IMG/VR virus record: IMGVR_UViG_3300030108_003689
Coordinates: 1 to 64,000 of that record
DNA: 64,000 nt
Source of the DNA: a virus
Direction: 5' to 3' (one strand)
Position 1 is the stretch's first letter, and each line of letters begins with the position of its first letter. The translations under genes were made by a program, and so were the position numbers. This document shows positions 49,258 to 58,462 of this stretch, piece after piece. Below the pieces are notes generated by a model. That model was not told where the DNA came from. It saw only the letters and a list, made by a program, of their open reading frames with translations, and did no database searches.

Positions 49258-49297
49258 AAATGAAAACGGCTGCTGAAGTAGTATACCCCAGCAGCCG
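49251..49297 (-). terminator. Intrinsic terminator after the decoration genes (minus strand)
   Basis: Read on the minus strand: CGGCTGCTG and CAGCAGCCG form a perfect nine-pair stem with a 13-base loop, followed by TTTTCATTTTT. It lies between the decoration genes and the adaptor gene and could lower expression of the tail genes relative to the capsid genes. Confidence 0.75.
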
Positions 49298-49329
49298 AAA
49301 ATGGACCGAGGTCCGGTAGCGAATATGGC

Positions 49330-49824
49330 TTAGAAGTAGCCTTGATCAACAATCAGGACATCAGCTTTATTTGTGGTTCCAGATGCTGGCTCTGTACCAG
49401 AGGCCGAAGCTTCACTCTCTAAAGCTACTGCAATGATATTACGCTCAAGTGCGTCTGCGTTACTCGAACTATCAAGCTGAGTTGCGTCTTGTGCCATACC
49501 TGGAGAAGCGCTCATTACCAAGTTCTGACCGGAAACAACAGTTGTTGCTACCGATGCATTTTCATACTTTCCGGCAGTCTGAATGACACAATACTTTCCA
49601 GCAGCAACTGTCTCTGTAGCAACACCGATGCAAAGCCCTTCATGAATATTCGCGTTGTAGCCTGATTGAGACTTACGAACAGAAGCGCCAAGACCATTGG
49701 TGGTGTCCAACGGATCGATCATCACGAAATCGCCTGCAGCAAGGAGCCCAGAGGCATAAAGAGTGACATACTTTTTTGGAAAGTGATCAACGCCATCGAC
49801 GCCTTCGATCTTATGAACTGACAT
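49330..49824 (-). CDS. Decoration-like head protein 2 (tandem copy)
   Basis: A 164-residue protein after a strong GGAGGAGG. It starts MSVHKIEGVDGVDHFPKK and is about 70 percent identical by eye to the gene upstream, sharing FVMIDPLDTTNGLG, SGYNANIHEGLCIGVA and ADALERNIIAVALESE. Gly/Ala/Thr-rich beta composition fits capsid-decorating proteins. Differences cluster at positions 25-31 and 70-82, so the copies may have diverged for surface contacts. Ends before a terminator. Confidence 0.8.
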   Translation of the reverse strand: MSVHKIEGVDGVDHFPKKYVTLYASGLLAAGDFVMIDPLDTTNGLGASVRKSQSGYNANIHEGLCIGVATETVAAGKYCVIQTAGKYENASVATTVVSGQNLVMSASPGMAQDATQLDSSSNADALERNIIAVALESEASASGTEPASGTTNKADVLIVDQGYF

Positions 49825-49852
49825 ATTATCCTCCTCCTTTTGACCTTACGGC

Positions 49853-50350
49853 CTAAAAGTAGCCTTGGTTTTTGATCAGAACATCAACCTTGTTTGTAAG
49901 GCCAGATGCTGGCTCTGTACCAGTGGCCGAACCTTCACTTTCAAGCGCAACAGCAATAATGTTACGCTCAAGTGCGTCTGCATTGGTCTGACAAGCAAGC
50001 TGAGTTGCGTCTTGTGCTCGACCAGCAGTACCGCTCATCACTAGATTTTGACCGCAAACAACAGTTGTAGCAACGTTTGCGTTTTCGTATTTTCCAGCGA
50101 TCTGAACTCTGATTTCTCCAGTAGCAGTAGTTGTTGCAACCGCAACACCAATACACAGACCTTCATGAATATTCGCGTTGTAGCCTGATTCTGCTTGTCG
50201 AACTGATCCACCCAAACCATTGGTAGTGTCCAACGGATCGATCATCACGAAATCGCCTGCAGTGATTGAAGTGTCTGCTGTGTACAGTGTCACAAACTTC
50301 TTCGGAAAATTATCGACGCCATCGACGCCGTCTACCTTATGAATTGCCAT
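49853..50350 (-). CDS. Decoration-like head protein 1 (tandem copy)
   Basis: A 165-residue protein after GGGAGG, starting MAIHKVDGVDGVDNFPKK. Paralogue of the following gene in tandem. It lies directly downstream of the major capsid gene, where decoration or stabilising proteins are often encoded. A duplicated pair of this kind is not usual. The shared core (GKYENA-VATTVV-GQNLVMS) is the best conserved part. Confidence 0.8.
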   Translation of the reverse strand: MAIHKVDGVDGVDNFPKKFVTLYTADTSITAGDFVMIDPLDTTNGLGGSVRQAESGYNANIHEGLCIGVAVATTTATGEIRVQIAGKYENANVATTVVCGQNLVMSGTAGRAQDATQLACQTNADALERNIIAVALESEGSATGTEPASGLTNKVDVLIKNQGYF

Positions 50351-50387
50351 GATATCCTCCCTCTTTTGATTCTATGGCTATGAAATA

Positions 50388-50414
50388 GGGTGGGGATCAC
50401 CGCGACCCCCACCC
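50388..50414 (-). terminator. GC-rich hairpin after the major capsid gene (minus strand)
   Basis: GGGTGGGG and CCCCACCC form an eight-pair stem with a loop of 11 bases, 13 bases after the capsid stop on the minus strand, then TATTTC. It lacks a good T run, so it is probably a partial terminator or an mRNA stabiliser. Confidence 0.45.
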
Positions 50415-50426
50415 AATCAGTGTGAC

Positions 50427-51482
50427 CTAGAAGGTGTCCAGGTCGAATGCAACACCGCTTGAACCAAGGTGCTTGGCGATCAACTGACCACGGCACCGGA
50501 GCTTAGCAGCGCGAACATCGTACTCACCCGACACAGTCTCGAAGTCCGAGAGGTCGAAGTAACCTTGTGGATCCCACAGGCAGTAGATGTCGTTCATGTT
50601 CAAGAAGTAGAAGCTGATTGGATCGTCAGCGGAACCGCCAGCCTTGTCGTTGGGCATGTTGTACTCAACGTTGATTGGCACACCGTCGAACATCTCAACC
50701 ATGCGACCGCCATCGATCTTAGCTTGATCGACATAGCGCTCGTGAGCTTGAAGAGCACGCTTAAGGTTCTTGAATCCAGCGCGGGATGCAAGGATCACGT
50801 TGGGAGCGCCAGAAGGCGACACAGCGTTGATCTCAACCTTGAGGTCATAAAGACCAGCGAGGCCGTTCGAGTTGAAAGATCCAGCACCATCGAAGACTTG
50901 GTTCTGCCAACCAGTCTTCGTAGTGTAGGTTCCCTTGTCGATTGTACCGACAACGTTGGTTTGAGAACCTACAGCGAGGGTCTCAAGGAAACCGTGGTGG
51001 TCGCCTGATGTGACATCAAGACCATTCAGGGTGTTCCAGTCTTCCCAACCAGCTTGCTCGCCGTTGACGATCTGCTTGACAAACTCACGCTTGAGAGCGT
51101 TTGCAGTCATGGTGACACGGCTCTCAAGAATGGAGAGAACAGCAGCATCACCTTGGTTGACCATCTCTTCCTCAGAGGAGATAGCGACGGGACGGACAAC
51201 GTGTCCCCAGTCGTACTGAGCAGGGACGAACACGTCTTCGACGCTCAGGTCGATGCGCTCGAAACCAGTCTGCATACGAGTGGTTGAAGAGTGCTCACCG
51301 AAGCCAAGAGGGACAACGATACGAGAACCACCAGATTGAACTGGCTTGCCTGCGCCGTGAACACGTTCTTGTGCATCAAGAAATGCGACTGACTCGTGAA
51401 CGTTGTCACGAAAGTCCTTCATCAGGATGTGCATGGTTGTGGAAAGCAGTTCGTTTCCAATGGTAAGTGTAGAGGTTGCCAT
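50427..51482 (-). CDS. Major capsid protein
   Basis: A 351-residue protein with AGGAG. It starts MATSTLTIGNELLSTTMHIL and has GGSRIVVPLGFGEHSSTTRM, a central SILESRVTMTANALKREFVKQI helix, and the C-terminal FYFLNMNDIYCLWDPQGYFDLSDFE, LRCRGQLIAKHLGSSG. The layout (N-arm, long spine helix, P-domain strands, A-domain) suits HK97-fold capsid proteins of P22-like phages. It lies between scaffold and decoration genes, the usual order, and has one of the strongest ribosome sites. Confidence 0.88.
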   Translation of the reverse strand: MATSTLTIGNELLSTTMHILMKDFRDNVHESVAFLDAQERVHGAGKPVQSGGSRIVVPLGFGEHSSTTRMQTGFERIDLSVEDVFVPAQYDWGHVVRPVAISSEEEMVNQGDAAVLSILESRVTMTANALKREFVKQIVNGEQAGWEDWNTLNGLDVTSGDHHGFLETLAVGSQTNVVGTIDKGTYTTKTGWQNQVFDGAGSFNSNGLAGLYDLKVEINAVSPSGAPNVILASRAGFKNLKRALQAHERYVDQAKIDGGRMVEMFDGVPINVEYNMPNDKAGGSADDPISFYFLNMNDIYCLWDPQGYFDLSDFETVSGEYDVRAAKLRCRGQLIAKHLGSSGVAFDLDTF

Positions 51483-51494
51483 TTTTGGCTCCTA

Positions 51495-52451
51495 TTAGCG
51501 GTTGTTAGAAAAGGCTTTTGCAGCTTCGGGGTTGGACTGTAGCCAAGCAGCAATTGAAGCTGCACCTTGCTTCTTGACCTCAGGGGGAATCTCAGCGGTC
51601 CCAGGAGAACCACTTACAGAACTTCTTTGTACTCGACGAGCAGCATCTGCACGGGCACGACGCTCTTTCTCTGTGCGAGCACGTTGCTCAGACATAATCT
51701 TACGAGCCTTCACGACCTCGTAAGCATCTTGAGTGCTGAGCGGGGCATCAGTGCCTTTTCGCTCCGTAACCAGCGATGCAACTTCTCTTTTGAACGCTGG
51801 ATCCTTCATTTCAGGATGAGCGTCTAAGAAGTCATAAAACGCGCTTTGTTGTCGGCGCTGTGCAGAAGCTTCCTGCATGGGCGAGAAAACATTCGCTACA
51901 GCTTCTGCAACCCTGCGATTGATATGAGCGTTGATACCTTCCTCAGACATGATGTCTGGAAGCTCTTCATCGCTAACCTTGAGACTTTCCTTAATGCTTG
52001 GATCATCAATCAAAGAAGCAAACTCAGCTTGTCGTCGAGCAAAGTCACGCTCTAGATGCTGGATCTGTTGCTCCCGCTGCTTGTATTCATTGAGCCGCTT
52101 TTCATACGACTGATCCAATGCAGACTGCTTCTGCTTATAAGCAACCCGGAAGTTGTGAAGCATGCGACGAGCAACTGTTGGAAGCTCCTTAATGTCATGC
52201 TCAGAGATGCCCTCATAAAAAGCATCCGTCTTCAACTCCTCATCATCAATGTCAGAAAATAAAGGATCAAACGACCTTTCGTTTACAGACCCGACACTGT
52301 TTGATGGTGCATCGGAGCTACTGAAGCTCGCCGGCTCCTCTGCACTTACTTCGGGCTCCTCTGCAACAGGGCTACTTTCCTGTCCGTCTAAAAGCCCGGT
52401 AGATCCAGCACTTTGCTCAAGATCTACCTCATTTTCAATTTCGTCACTCAC
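51495..52451 (-). CDS. Scaffolding protein
   Basis: GTG start with GGAG upstream. A 318-residue acidic, helical protein. The N-terminus is Glu/Ser-rich and disordered; the middle is a coiled coil (YKQKQSALDQSYEKRLNEYK, QREQQIQHLERDFARRQAEF). A basic C-terminal stretch (KERRARADAARRVQRSSVSG) is the usual contact with the capsid protein. Encoded just upstream of the capsid gene in transcription order. This is a standard place and composition for a head scaffold. Confidence 0.85.
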   Translation of the reverse strand: MSDEIENEVDLEQSAGSTGLLDGQESSPVAEEPEVSAEEPASFSSSDAPSNSVGSVNERSFDPLFSDIDDEELKTDAFYEGISEHDIKELPTVARRMLHNFRVAYKQKQSALDQSYEKRLNEYKQREQQIQHLERDFARRQAEFASLIDDPSIKESLKVSDEELPDIMSEEGINAHINRRVAEAVANVFSPMQEASAQRRQQSAFYDFLDAHPEMKDPAFKREVASLVTERKGTDAPLSTQDAYEVVKARKIMSEQRARTEKERRARADAARRVQRSSVSGSPGTAEIPPEVKKQGAASIAAWLQSNPEAAKAFSNNR

Positions 52452-52515
52452 AAAAATCTCCTTTAGCGGTAAAAATCTACCATCATATAATCTAAATGTT
52501 CAATCATTTTTAAGT

Positions 52516-53124
52516 TTAAGCCATCGCCGAAGCAAGCTCTTGGTCATCTTCATTCATTTCAGTAGGTGCTGGAGCCATAGGTTCTTCTGCACCAGCGGTA
52601 TCGGCTGGCCCTTCATCACCAGCCATTTCTTGGCCTTCGGTCATTTCTTTGACCGATTCAATCAACTTTTTATCTTTACTAATACGCTTTAGCTGTGCGG
52701 TCATCTTTCGCAAGTCGGTATCAGTAACTGCAGTAAATGGATCAAACTCATACTTGTCTGCGAACTCTCCGCCACCGACCATTTGAATAAGCTGAACAAT
52801 CGCAAGCAATGTAATGAAAAGCTCTGCTGGGAGAGGAGAGTCAAACTTGCCTCCCTTCGCATCTCCAGCATCAAAAGTAATCTCTGGGATTTCCTCGTCT
52901 GAAAGCGATGAAATCGTATCGTTGACTTGCTTTACGAGAGTGTTGATGGCCTTTACCGTGTATGGCTTTTCGGGCTGCGGTGCCGATTGCGCCATCTGCT
53001 GGTATTGCATTTCCATATCATCAGCAGGAGGAGCTTCGCCGGGTGCCTGATCAGCGCCCATGGGTGGCTGCTGTGCGGCTTCTTCTGACTCTGGCTGACC
53101 GTATTCTTTTTTCATCCCGTACAT
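52516..53124 (-). CDS. Head-region hypothetical protein, 202 aa
   Basis: An acidic protein with disordered, Pro/Glu/Ala-rich ends (EAAQQPPMGADQAPGEAPPA, GPADTAGAEEPMAPAPTEM) and a helical core (VKAINTLVKQVNDTISSLSD, LITLLAIVQLIQMVGG-like ELFITLLAIVQLIQ). Start may be residue 1 or the ATG four residues later, which has GGG upstream. It lies between portal and scaffold genes, so a portal- or scaffold-associated assembly factor is likely. Family not recognised. Confidence 0.7.
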   Translation of the reverse strand: MYGMKKEYGQPESEEAAQQPPMGADQAPGEAPPADDMEMQYQQMAQSAPQPEKPYTVKAINTLVKQVNDTISSLSDEEIPEITFDAGDAKGGKFDSPLPAELFITLLAIVQLIQMVGGGEFADKYEFDPFTAVTDTDLRKMTAQLKRISKDKKLIESVKEMTEGQEMAGDEGPADTAGAEEPMAPAPTEMNEDDQELASAMA

Positions 53125-53133
53125 GGTTTTTCC

Positions 53134-53730
53134 CTAAATTTGGTTTTTGTCTCTTGATTCTCTGAATTGCCTAAAGGCTGGATGATTATCAAGCCTATCA
53201 CAATAGTCGTCGTACTCTCGTGTTTCTTTTTCTGCTCTCTGGTCCCACTTACTATATTCTTTTTCGATATCCCAGTCACCATCGACTGGAGTAAGTCCCC
53301 GCTCTTTGCAAATATCTAATCGATGTTGCTTGCTTTGAAGCATAACACCTAAACCTCGATCATAATAAGGGAACCTTTCACTAAATCTATCAATACGAGC
53401 CATCGGAACCCATTTAGAGTTCATCGATGAACACTTTGGACACTTTTGTTTATCTTCAAAATGTTGCCCTAATGAAAAATCAATAAGCTCGTCAAACTGA
53501 TGATCGCAGTCCTTACACATATAAAGGTGCATAACCAAGCCGCTAGTCTTCTTAGACTTGGGTGCAGTTTGGTTGTAGGGGTCATTAGATTGGGCAACCG
53601 AAACCCTGAACACCCTTTTGGAGCTTGATCCACACTCTTCGCATTCTAACGAGTCAGGTCGAGCAGAGAACCTACATGTGTGGTCTTGCTCATGTTCACA
53701 TTCATCACACTTATAACTATACGTTGGCAC
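53134..53730 (-). CDS. Double zinc-ribbon protein (FmdB-like)
   Basis: GTG start with GGAGG. A 198-residue protein with two C-x2-C pairs near the start (C8, C11, C30, C33) in MPTYSYKCDECEHEQD, the FmdB-type opening, and two more pairs (C72, C75, C97, C100) around YMCKDCDHQFDELIDF. The end is helical and acidic (ERFPYYDRGLGVMLQSKQH). A two-ribbon protein next to the portal might bind DNA or a partner in packaging. Distant relative of the 67-aa protein at 17127. Confidence 0.78.
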   Translation of the reverse strand: MPTYSYKCDECEHEQDHTCRFSARPDSLECEECGSSSKRVFRVSVAQSNDPYNQTAPKSKKTSGLVMHLYMCKDCDHQFDELIDFSLGQHFEDKQKCPKCSSMNSKWVPMARIDRFSERFPYYDRGLGVMLQSKQHRLDICKERGLTPVDGDWDIEKEYSKWDQRAEKETREYDDYCDRLDNHPAFRQFRESRDKNQI

Positions 53731-56122
53731 TAATTGCCTCCAATAACTGTTCGATAGCCGGACCCTGCTCTTCGGGCGGCATCGCTTCTATTTGATCTAA
53801 TACTTGCGTCATCTCAGGCGTATCGCCAACAATCTGCCTCAGCGTAGCAATAGCTTGCTCTGGAGGCATTTGAGCTACCTCAGCCAGGATGGCCTCTGGC
53901 GATGGCTGCCCAGCCGGTGGAACTCCGGGGGGTGATTCAGGTGGCGCTTCAGGTGGAGCCTCTTGTCCTTCCTCAGGTGGCGCTTCCGGTGGCGCTCCAG
54001 GTGAGGGAGGCGCATCAGCCTTAGCGTCCGGCTCATCTTGTCTCTTAAGCTCAGAGTCGAGTTCTTCGGGGTGGAGATCCTTGGGCAGGTCGAAACGCTC
54101 TGCAAGAACCTTCATATAGTTCTTAGCAAACACACCAACGGGTCCGCCCTGGTTCGCGGTTTGCCACAGAGCACTGTAAGGCTCAAGCAAAGCAACAAGG
54201 TTCTGTTGCATCGCTGCATCGCTTAATGGAGTTCGACCACCCTCTACGAAGCTAATCAGGAAGTTCGCATCCAAGTCTTCAACGGAAACAACAATCTGCT
54301 CATTGCGCTCACGCAAGATGATTGTTTCTTGGCGAATCTTGTGGCCATCGTCAGACTCGAAAATACCAAGCTGTGGAACCACATCATCATCAACAAAAGG
54401 CTCTTGCATTGATGCTGTGTTTTGAACCAGGGCAAGCTCTGCCTGCTCCTGCTCTCGAGTTTCTTCGGCTTTATCAATATCTGCTGTTCTGCCAGCCAAC
54501 GTAGACCCGAGAAGATTCAACTCCTCTTCGGTCATGTCATCAAGCTCACGCTTGTCTGTGATCTTAGAGGCCAGATCCTTGAAGTCTTCATCATTGACAT
54601 CAACGCCAATCATTTCAGCAAGGCCCTTGATCTTGGCCTTGTCGAATACTTCAGGCACCTTTTCCTTAGTGTCATCAGATTGATCTTCTTGAGCAGTGGC
54701 TCCAACTTCTGCTACGTCAACCTTTTGGGCCTCAAACGCCCCTGCACTGTCTCCGTCGTCTTGCATGCAAGAGATCAGACATCTAAGCATCAACTCAGTC
54801 AGAGACGCCAACCACTGGTCCTTAATCGCAGCATGAAGACCGAACTCGGATTCAGTGTACTGCTGTACAGTCTCTACTTCGTACGCCGTCGCTTTGGTGA
54901 CGATACCTCGGGCTGCTGGGCTCGTCCCAATGACACGCTCCAGGTCAACCTCAACATTGGCCAAGTAGTTTTGAATGTTAGCTGAAATCGGCGCGTTTTG
55001 AATCGGAATAATAGCATCGTTAAGTGGTCGCTCATATCCAGAGTCAACTTCAAGAATGAGGCCGTCATGACCCTCAGTAAGTAGAGTCATCTCCTCAGCA
55101 TTGAACGTTCCTTTACGAGTCACATACTGACGAGTGTCCTTCCTTGTGGCCATCGCCATGTAGGATCGATACGCATTCAGTTCCTTAAATTGAGGCATCA
55201 AACGCTTGACGTGAGGGATGCCACGAAGTGGGAACTCAGGCTCGTAGTTGAAGATCAATGGGACAATGTGGGCCAAAGGCTCGCCATCATGACGAACAAA
55301 AGGAAGAGGACCCACATAAACAGGCTTTTTGGAAGTCTCTCCCTGACCAAGGACATAAATTTCGAGGCGACCTTCATACCGAATGTTCTCATTCTCGGGG
55401 TCCTGATAATGATCAACTAAGTTGCAAAACTCTAAGACACGAACAAAGTTGTCGTCATCATCATAGCCGCCGCTCTTTTGTCGGTTTTGGTAGGTATCCG
55501 ACTCAGTGTCTCCGCCCGACAAAAAGTCAACTCTTCGAGTACCACTCAAATCACTGAGCCCATACTCCTCTTCAACCTCGTGCTTCGGCCTGTAATACAG
55601 GTGACCACGATATCGCTCGTCGTCTACGTCCGAAACTTCCGTATCGAGAAGCATTTCCCAAATAGGAATGACTCTCAACCAAACACGGTCCATCGGGTTT
55701 CCACGGCCATGCCTGTATCCAACCTTCATTCCTGAGCCGGGGTACAGCAGAGCTTGACGTAAGCCCGTCATCACGCGCTCGTGAATCTTGCGACTCGAAA
55801 GCATTCTGTTGACAGCAAGTTCTGATTTCTCTGAATCACCCTTACCGGATGGGTCTGGCGTCAAAATCACCCGGCTTGCTCTTGGGTACAAGGCCGAGAG
55901 GTACGAAGTGATGACGCCCCACAGGCGGTTTACCTCTACCTCTACCTCTTTGAGTCGGCGACTACGCTTGGATGTATCGTCACCATTCATGTACTCCCAA
56001 TACCGAGTCATGTATGTATGCTTGTAAAGCGACCAATCTTTACGATTCTTACGAGCATGACGGTCGTGAGAGCGAACGAATTGATGTACGAGCTTTGGCG
56101 TTATTTGATCTTTTTTGCTCAC
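53717..56122 (-). CDS. Portal protein, 801 aa
   Basis: GTG start overlapping the terminase stop. The first half follows the portal pattern: RKNRKDWSLYKHTYMTRYWEY, LKEVEVEVNRLWGVITSYLSALY, RQALLYPGSGMKVGYRHGRG, VWLRVIPIWEMLLDTEVSDVDD. A long helical part with VRHDGEPLAHIVPLIFNYEPE and LERVIGTSPAARGIVTKAT follows, as in large P22-type portals. The C-terminus is a Pro/Glu-rich stretch (PPEAPPEEGQEAPPEAPPE) and a helix, perhaps the barrel region. It connects head and tail and packages DNA with the terminase. Confidence 0.88.
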   Translation of the reverse strand: MSKKDQITPKLVHQFVRSHDRHARKNRKDWSLYKHTYMTRYWEYMNGDDTSKRSRRLKEVEVEVNRLWGVITSYLSALYPRASRVILTPDPSGKGDSEKSELAVNRMLSSRKIHERVMTGLRQALLYPGSGMKVGYRHGRGNPMDRVWLRVIPIWEMLLDTEVSDVDDERYRGHLYYRPKHEVEEEYGLSDLSGTRRVDFLSGGDTESDTYQNRQKSGGYDDDDNFVRVLEFCNLVDHYQDPENENIRYEGRLEIYVLGQGETSKKPVYVGPLPFVRHDGEPLAHIVPLIFNYEPEFPLRGIPHVKRLMPQFKELNAYRSYMAMATRKDTRQYVTRKGTFNAEEMTLLTEGHDGLILEVDSGYERPLNDAIIPIQNAPISANIQNYLANVEVDLERVIGTSPAARGIVTKATAYEVETVQQYTESEFGLHAAIKDQWLASLTELMLRCLISCMQDDGDSAGAFEAQKVDVAEVGATAQEDQSDDTKEKVPEVFDKAKIKGLAEMIGVDVNDEDFKDLASKITDKRELDDMTEEELNLLGSTLAGRTADIDKAEETREQEQAELALVQNTASMQEPFVDDDVVPQLGIFESDDGHKIRQETIILRERNEQIVVSVEDLDANFLISFVEGGRTPLSDAAMQQNLVALLEPYSALWQTANQGGPVGVFAKNYMKVLAERFDLPKDLHPEELDSELKRQDEPDAKADAPPSPGAPPEAPPEEGQEAPPEAPPESPPGVPPAGQPSPEAILAEVAQMPPEQAIATLRQIVGDTPEMTQVLDQIEAMPPEEQGPAIEQLLEAISANV

Positions 56123-57687
56123 GAGACTTTCGCTCCGCTCATTACATTAAAAGGATTGCTGCGAGCATAATATCTCTTATTACGTCGCCGGGGTATATCT
56201 TGAGACTGAGGCATGTTCCTACGGTTCCACTCTGCAAGCATTAACGCATCAGCATGATCGTCGTGGTAGCCATCTTGACCTTCAATTTTTCCTGATTGCT
56301 CACGAATGTGCATCAACTCTTGAACGGTCGATAAATCATTCAAAAGCAGAGAGTCACCATTGACTATTTGTCTAAGGTGAGCGTAGCCCTGCTCTTTGCT
56401 TCCACGAGTTGTAGTCCAATACTTGACGACCTTGCTCGCAGCTTGACCCGGCTGTGGAGGCTTGTGCCACAAAGGGAGTCCAGCTTTTTGGAACTCTCGA
56501 ATAACAACAGGCCCAGCACCACCAGTGTTGGCCTCAATCAATGTCCTGGCCTTGTTGTAGTGCATCGCAAGCTCAACAGCCTTCTGTGCAAACAGGATCT
56601 CTCCACCCTGATTCATAGACAGCGTGGCAACTTGACGGCCATCCGCGCTCAAAACCTGGGCAACGGCATAATCTCCGCCATTACACCACGATGGATCAAC
56701 ACCGACTGAGTAGTTCATGCCTGGGTATGGGCGCTCATACACCCTGAGTTCACCTTCCACAGGACTCAGAGAAGACAACACAGAGTTCAAATAGTCTGTG
56801 TCGAACCAACTCCCATCATGGATAGCGAAGCCATCCTCGATCGTCAGTGGGTACTCACGCCTGAATCGACGAATGCCAATACCATTGACACCATGAATAC
56901 GATCGTGTCGCCAATACAACTGCTGCATCGAGAGGTTGTGCTGTTGAGCTAACTCCCACTCCTCTTGATCTGGCTCCCAACCATCTGGGACTTCAGCTTG
57001 GTATGCCAAGTGGTCCGACCATTTGAAGAAACGAAACCTGACTGAGGTATCTCCACGCTGTTTGGCCTCGATAGCACTCAAAACTTTGGAGTGGAATAGA
57101 TTGCCGGGTCCGTCAGCAGTAGAAATAATAATGATCTTCTTGTGTGGTCCCTCGTGCAGCGTCGATGTAACAGAGGCCCACACATCCTCTGCATTCGGCC
57201 AGAACGCCAACTCATCTGCATGCAGGCGCTGATATGTCCAACCACGAGCATCACTCTTACCGCCTGCCGTCATGCAGCGGAAACCGGCCATGCTGTCTTT
57301 GAAAATCAACTCACGCTTGTTTGAGCGCTCAATAGGCTTCTTGAGCATCTGAGGCAGAGATCGGTAGTAGTGACGTACACGACCGAAGATGGCGTCAGTA
57401 GAGTCGTAAGAGTCAGCAACGACCAAACAACGAGCGGGGTCCGTTGCCCAATACAAATAGTTAAAGTTGTACGCCGTCGCTACGGTAGTATCGCCGATCT
57501 GACGAGGCTTATAGTGGATGACTGTCTCTGCTTCTGACTGAAAGTCTTGGAGAGCCATGACTTGCTCTGCGAACGGTGTGTTGAAGTACCGCTCCTGACC
57601 TTTCTCATCTACGATCTTTAATCTGCCTATGAACTCACCAGGGTTGGAGCACAGTTGGGCAAGACGCTTTTTGTCATTGGCATCCAC
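56119..57687 (-). CDS. Terminase large subunit
   Basis: GTG start overlapping the small-subunit stop by one base. The ATPase has K60-P-R-Q-I-G-D-T-T67, a deviant Walker A with the Lys at the first position (as in lambda gpA), and Walker B LHADE (D158, E159). The nuclease carries VGVDPSW (D331), IEANTGG (E385) and DDHADAL (D480), the three acidic residues of terminase nucleases. At 522 residues the size is typical. It pumps DNA into the head through the portal. Confidence 0.93.
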   Translation of the reverse strand: MDANDKKRLAQLCSNPGEFIGRLKIVDEKGQERYFNTPFAEQVMALQDFQSEAETVIHYKPRQIGDTTVATAYNFNYLYWATDPARCLVVADSYDSTDAIFGRVRHYYRSLPQMLKKPIERSNKRELIFKDSMAGFRCMTAGGKSDARGWTYQRLHADELAFWPNAEDVWASVTSTLHEGPHKKIIIISTADGPGNLFHSKVLSAIEAKQRGDTSVRFRFFKWSDHLAYQAEVPDGWEPDQEEWELAQQHNLSMQQLYWRHDRIHGVNGIGIRRFRREYPLTIEDGFAIHDGSWFDTDYLNSVLSSLSPVEGELRVYERPYPGMNYSVGVDPSWCNGGDYAVAQVLSADGRQVATLSMNQGGEILFAQKAVELAMHYNKARTLIEANTGGAGPVVIREFQKAGLPLWHKPPQPGQAASKVVKYWTTTRGSKEQGYAHLRQIVNGDSLLLNDLSTVQELMHIREQSGKIEGQDGYHDDHADALMLAEWNRRNMPQSQDIPRRRNKRYYARSNPFNVMSGAKVS

Positions 57688-58247
57688 TACGCCTCACCCG
57701 GCTTGGATGTCCACCCATCTCCGCCACCCATGGAGAAATAGTTTCTAAGCTCCAACAATGACTCGCTCTCCGCCTGATCCTTTTTGGCTGCAGCAGAATC
57801 GAAACGAGTCTTAGCATACTGACGATAAGCCCACTCTTCACCATCGCCCATGGCATCACGAACACCAGTCCAGTACTGCATGTCCATCATGCGAAACTCT
57901 TCCTCAGATAGTTCGCTGGTCTCAGGAAACTCATCGTAAAACCAAGCTTTGAATCGATCATCTTCAGTACACCATCGATTCCAAGTGCGCTCGTTAATGG
58001 GCACGCCTGCGTATTCTTTCTTCTTCGTTGCCTTGTACCACTCACCACGGAAAAACTTTTTGTAGCGAGCCATTTTGTAGGCCAACTCTCGAAACTTTTC
58101 TTGCTGATGAGTGGGCCTAAACTCATTATCATCAGCCTTTAGCCAAGCGTTAACGTGGGGATTATCTATGTGAGCAGATCGATCTGAAATATCGATAACG
58201 CTCTCGCTCTCGCTCACATCGATTGAATCGTCGTTGTCGTCAGACAT
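57687..58247 (-). CDS. Terminase small subunit, putative
   Basis: Start ATG follows GGGG with five bases; a GTG two codons upstream is less likely. A 186-residue protein with an acidic N-terminus and a helical domain (RELAYKMARYKKFFRGEWYK, INERTWNRWCTEDDRFKAWF) that looks like a DNA-binding HTH-type fold, then RMMDMQYWTGVRDAMGDGEE. It precedes the large terminase gene and shares one base with it. Small terminase subunits vary greatly, so assignment rests mostly on position. Confidence 0.72.
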   Translation of the reverse strand: MSDDNDDSIDVSESESVIDISDRSAHIDNPHVNAWLKADDNEFRPTHQQEKFRELAYKMARYKKFFRGEWYKATKKKEYAGVPINERTWNRWCTEDDRFKAWFYDEFPETSELSEEEFRMMDMQYWTGVRDAMGDGEEWAYRQYAKTRFDSAAAKKDQAESESLLELRNYFSMGGGDGWTSKPGEA

Positions 58248-58291
58248 ATTCACCCCTTTCAGTTCATTATCACATACACGGGATATCTAAA

Positions 58292-58462
58292 ATGAACAAT
58301 AAAGCACAAGAAGACCACCGTAAGTTTAACGAGATTCTTCAAAAACTTAAAGAAGAAGGTAAAATAAGCGATGCTCCTCCCCCAACTGACAAGGTTGAAA
58401 GGAGGAAGTACATCGAAAAGTTAACCACACTCTTTAAGAAAGAGGCCTACGGGTCAGACTAA
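58292..58462 (+). CDS. Small plus-strand helical protein within the late block
   Basis: A 56-residue highly charged protein starting MNNKAQEDHRKFNEIL, with a helical pattern (QKLKEEGKISDAPP, ERRKYIEKLTTLFKKEA). It is the only plus-strand gene in the minus block, divergent from the small terminase gene and convergent with ssb, overlapping ssb by four bases. No clear ribosome site except GGATATCTAA. The opposite strand has no gene here. Possibly a regulator of packaging genes, but a chance frame cannot be excluded. Confidence 0.55.
   Translation: MNNKAQEDHRKFNEILQKLKEEGKISDAPPPTDKVERRKYIEKLTTLFKKEAYGSD

Noticed and set aside
50469-51008. Plus-strand 179-codon frame inside the capsid gene
   Set aside because: Shadow of the capsid gene, no ribosome site or family signature.
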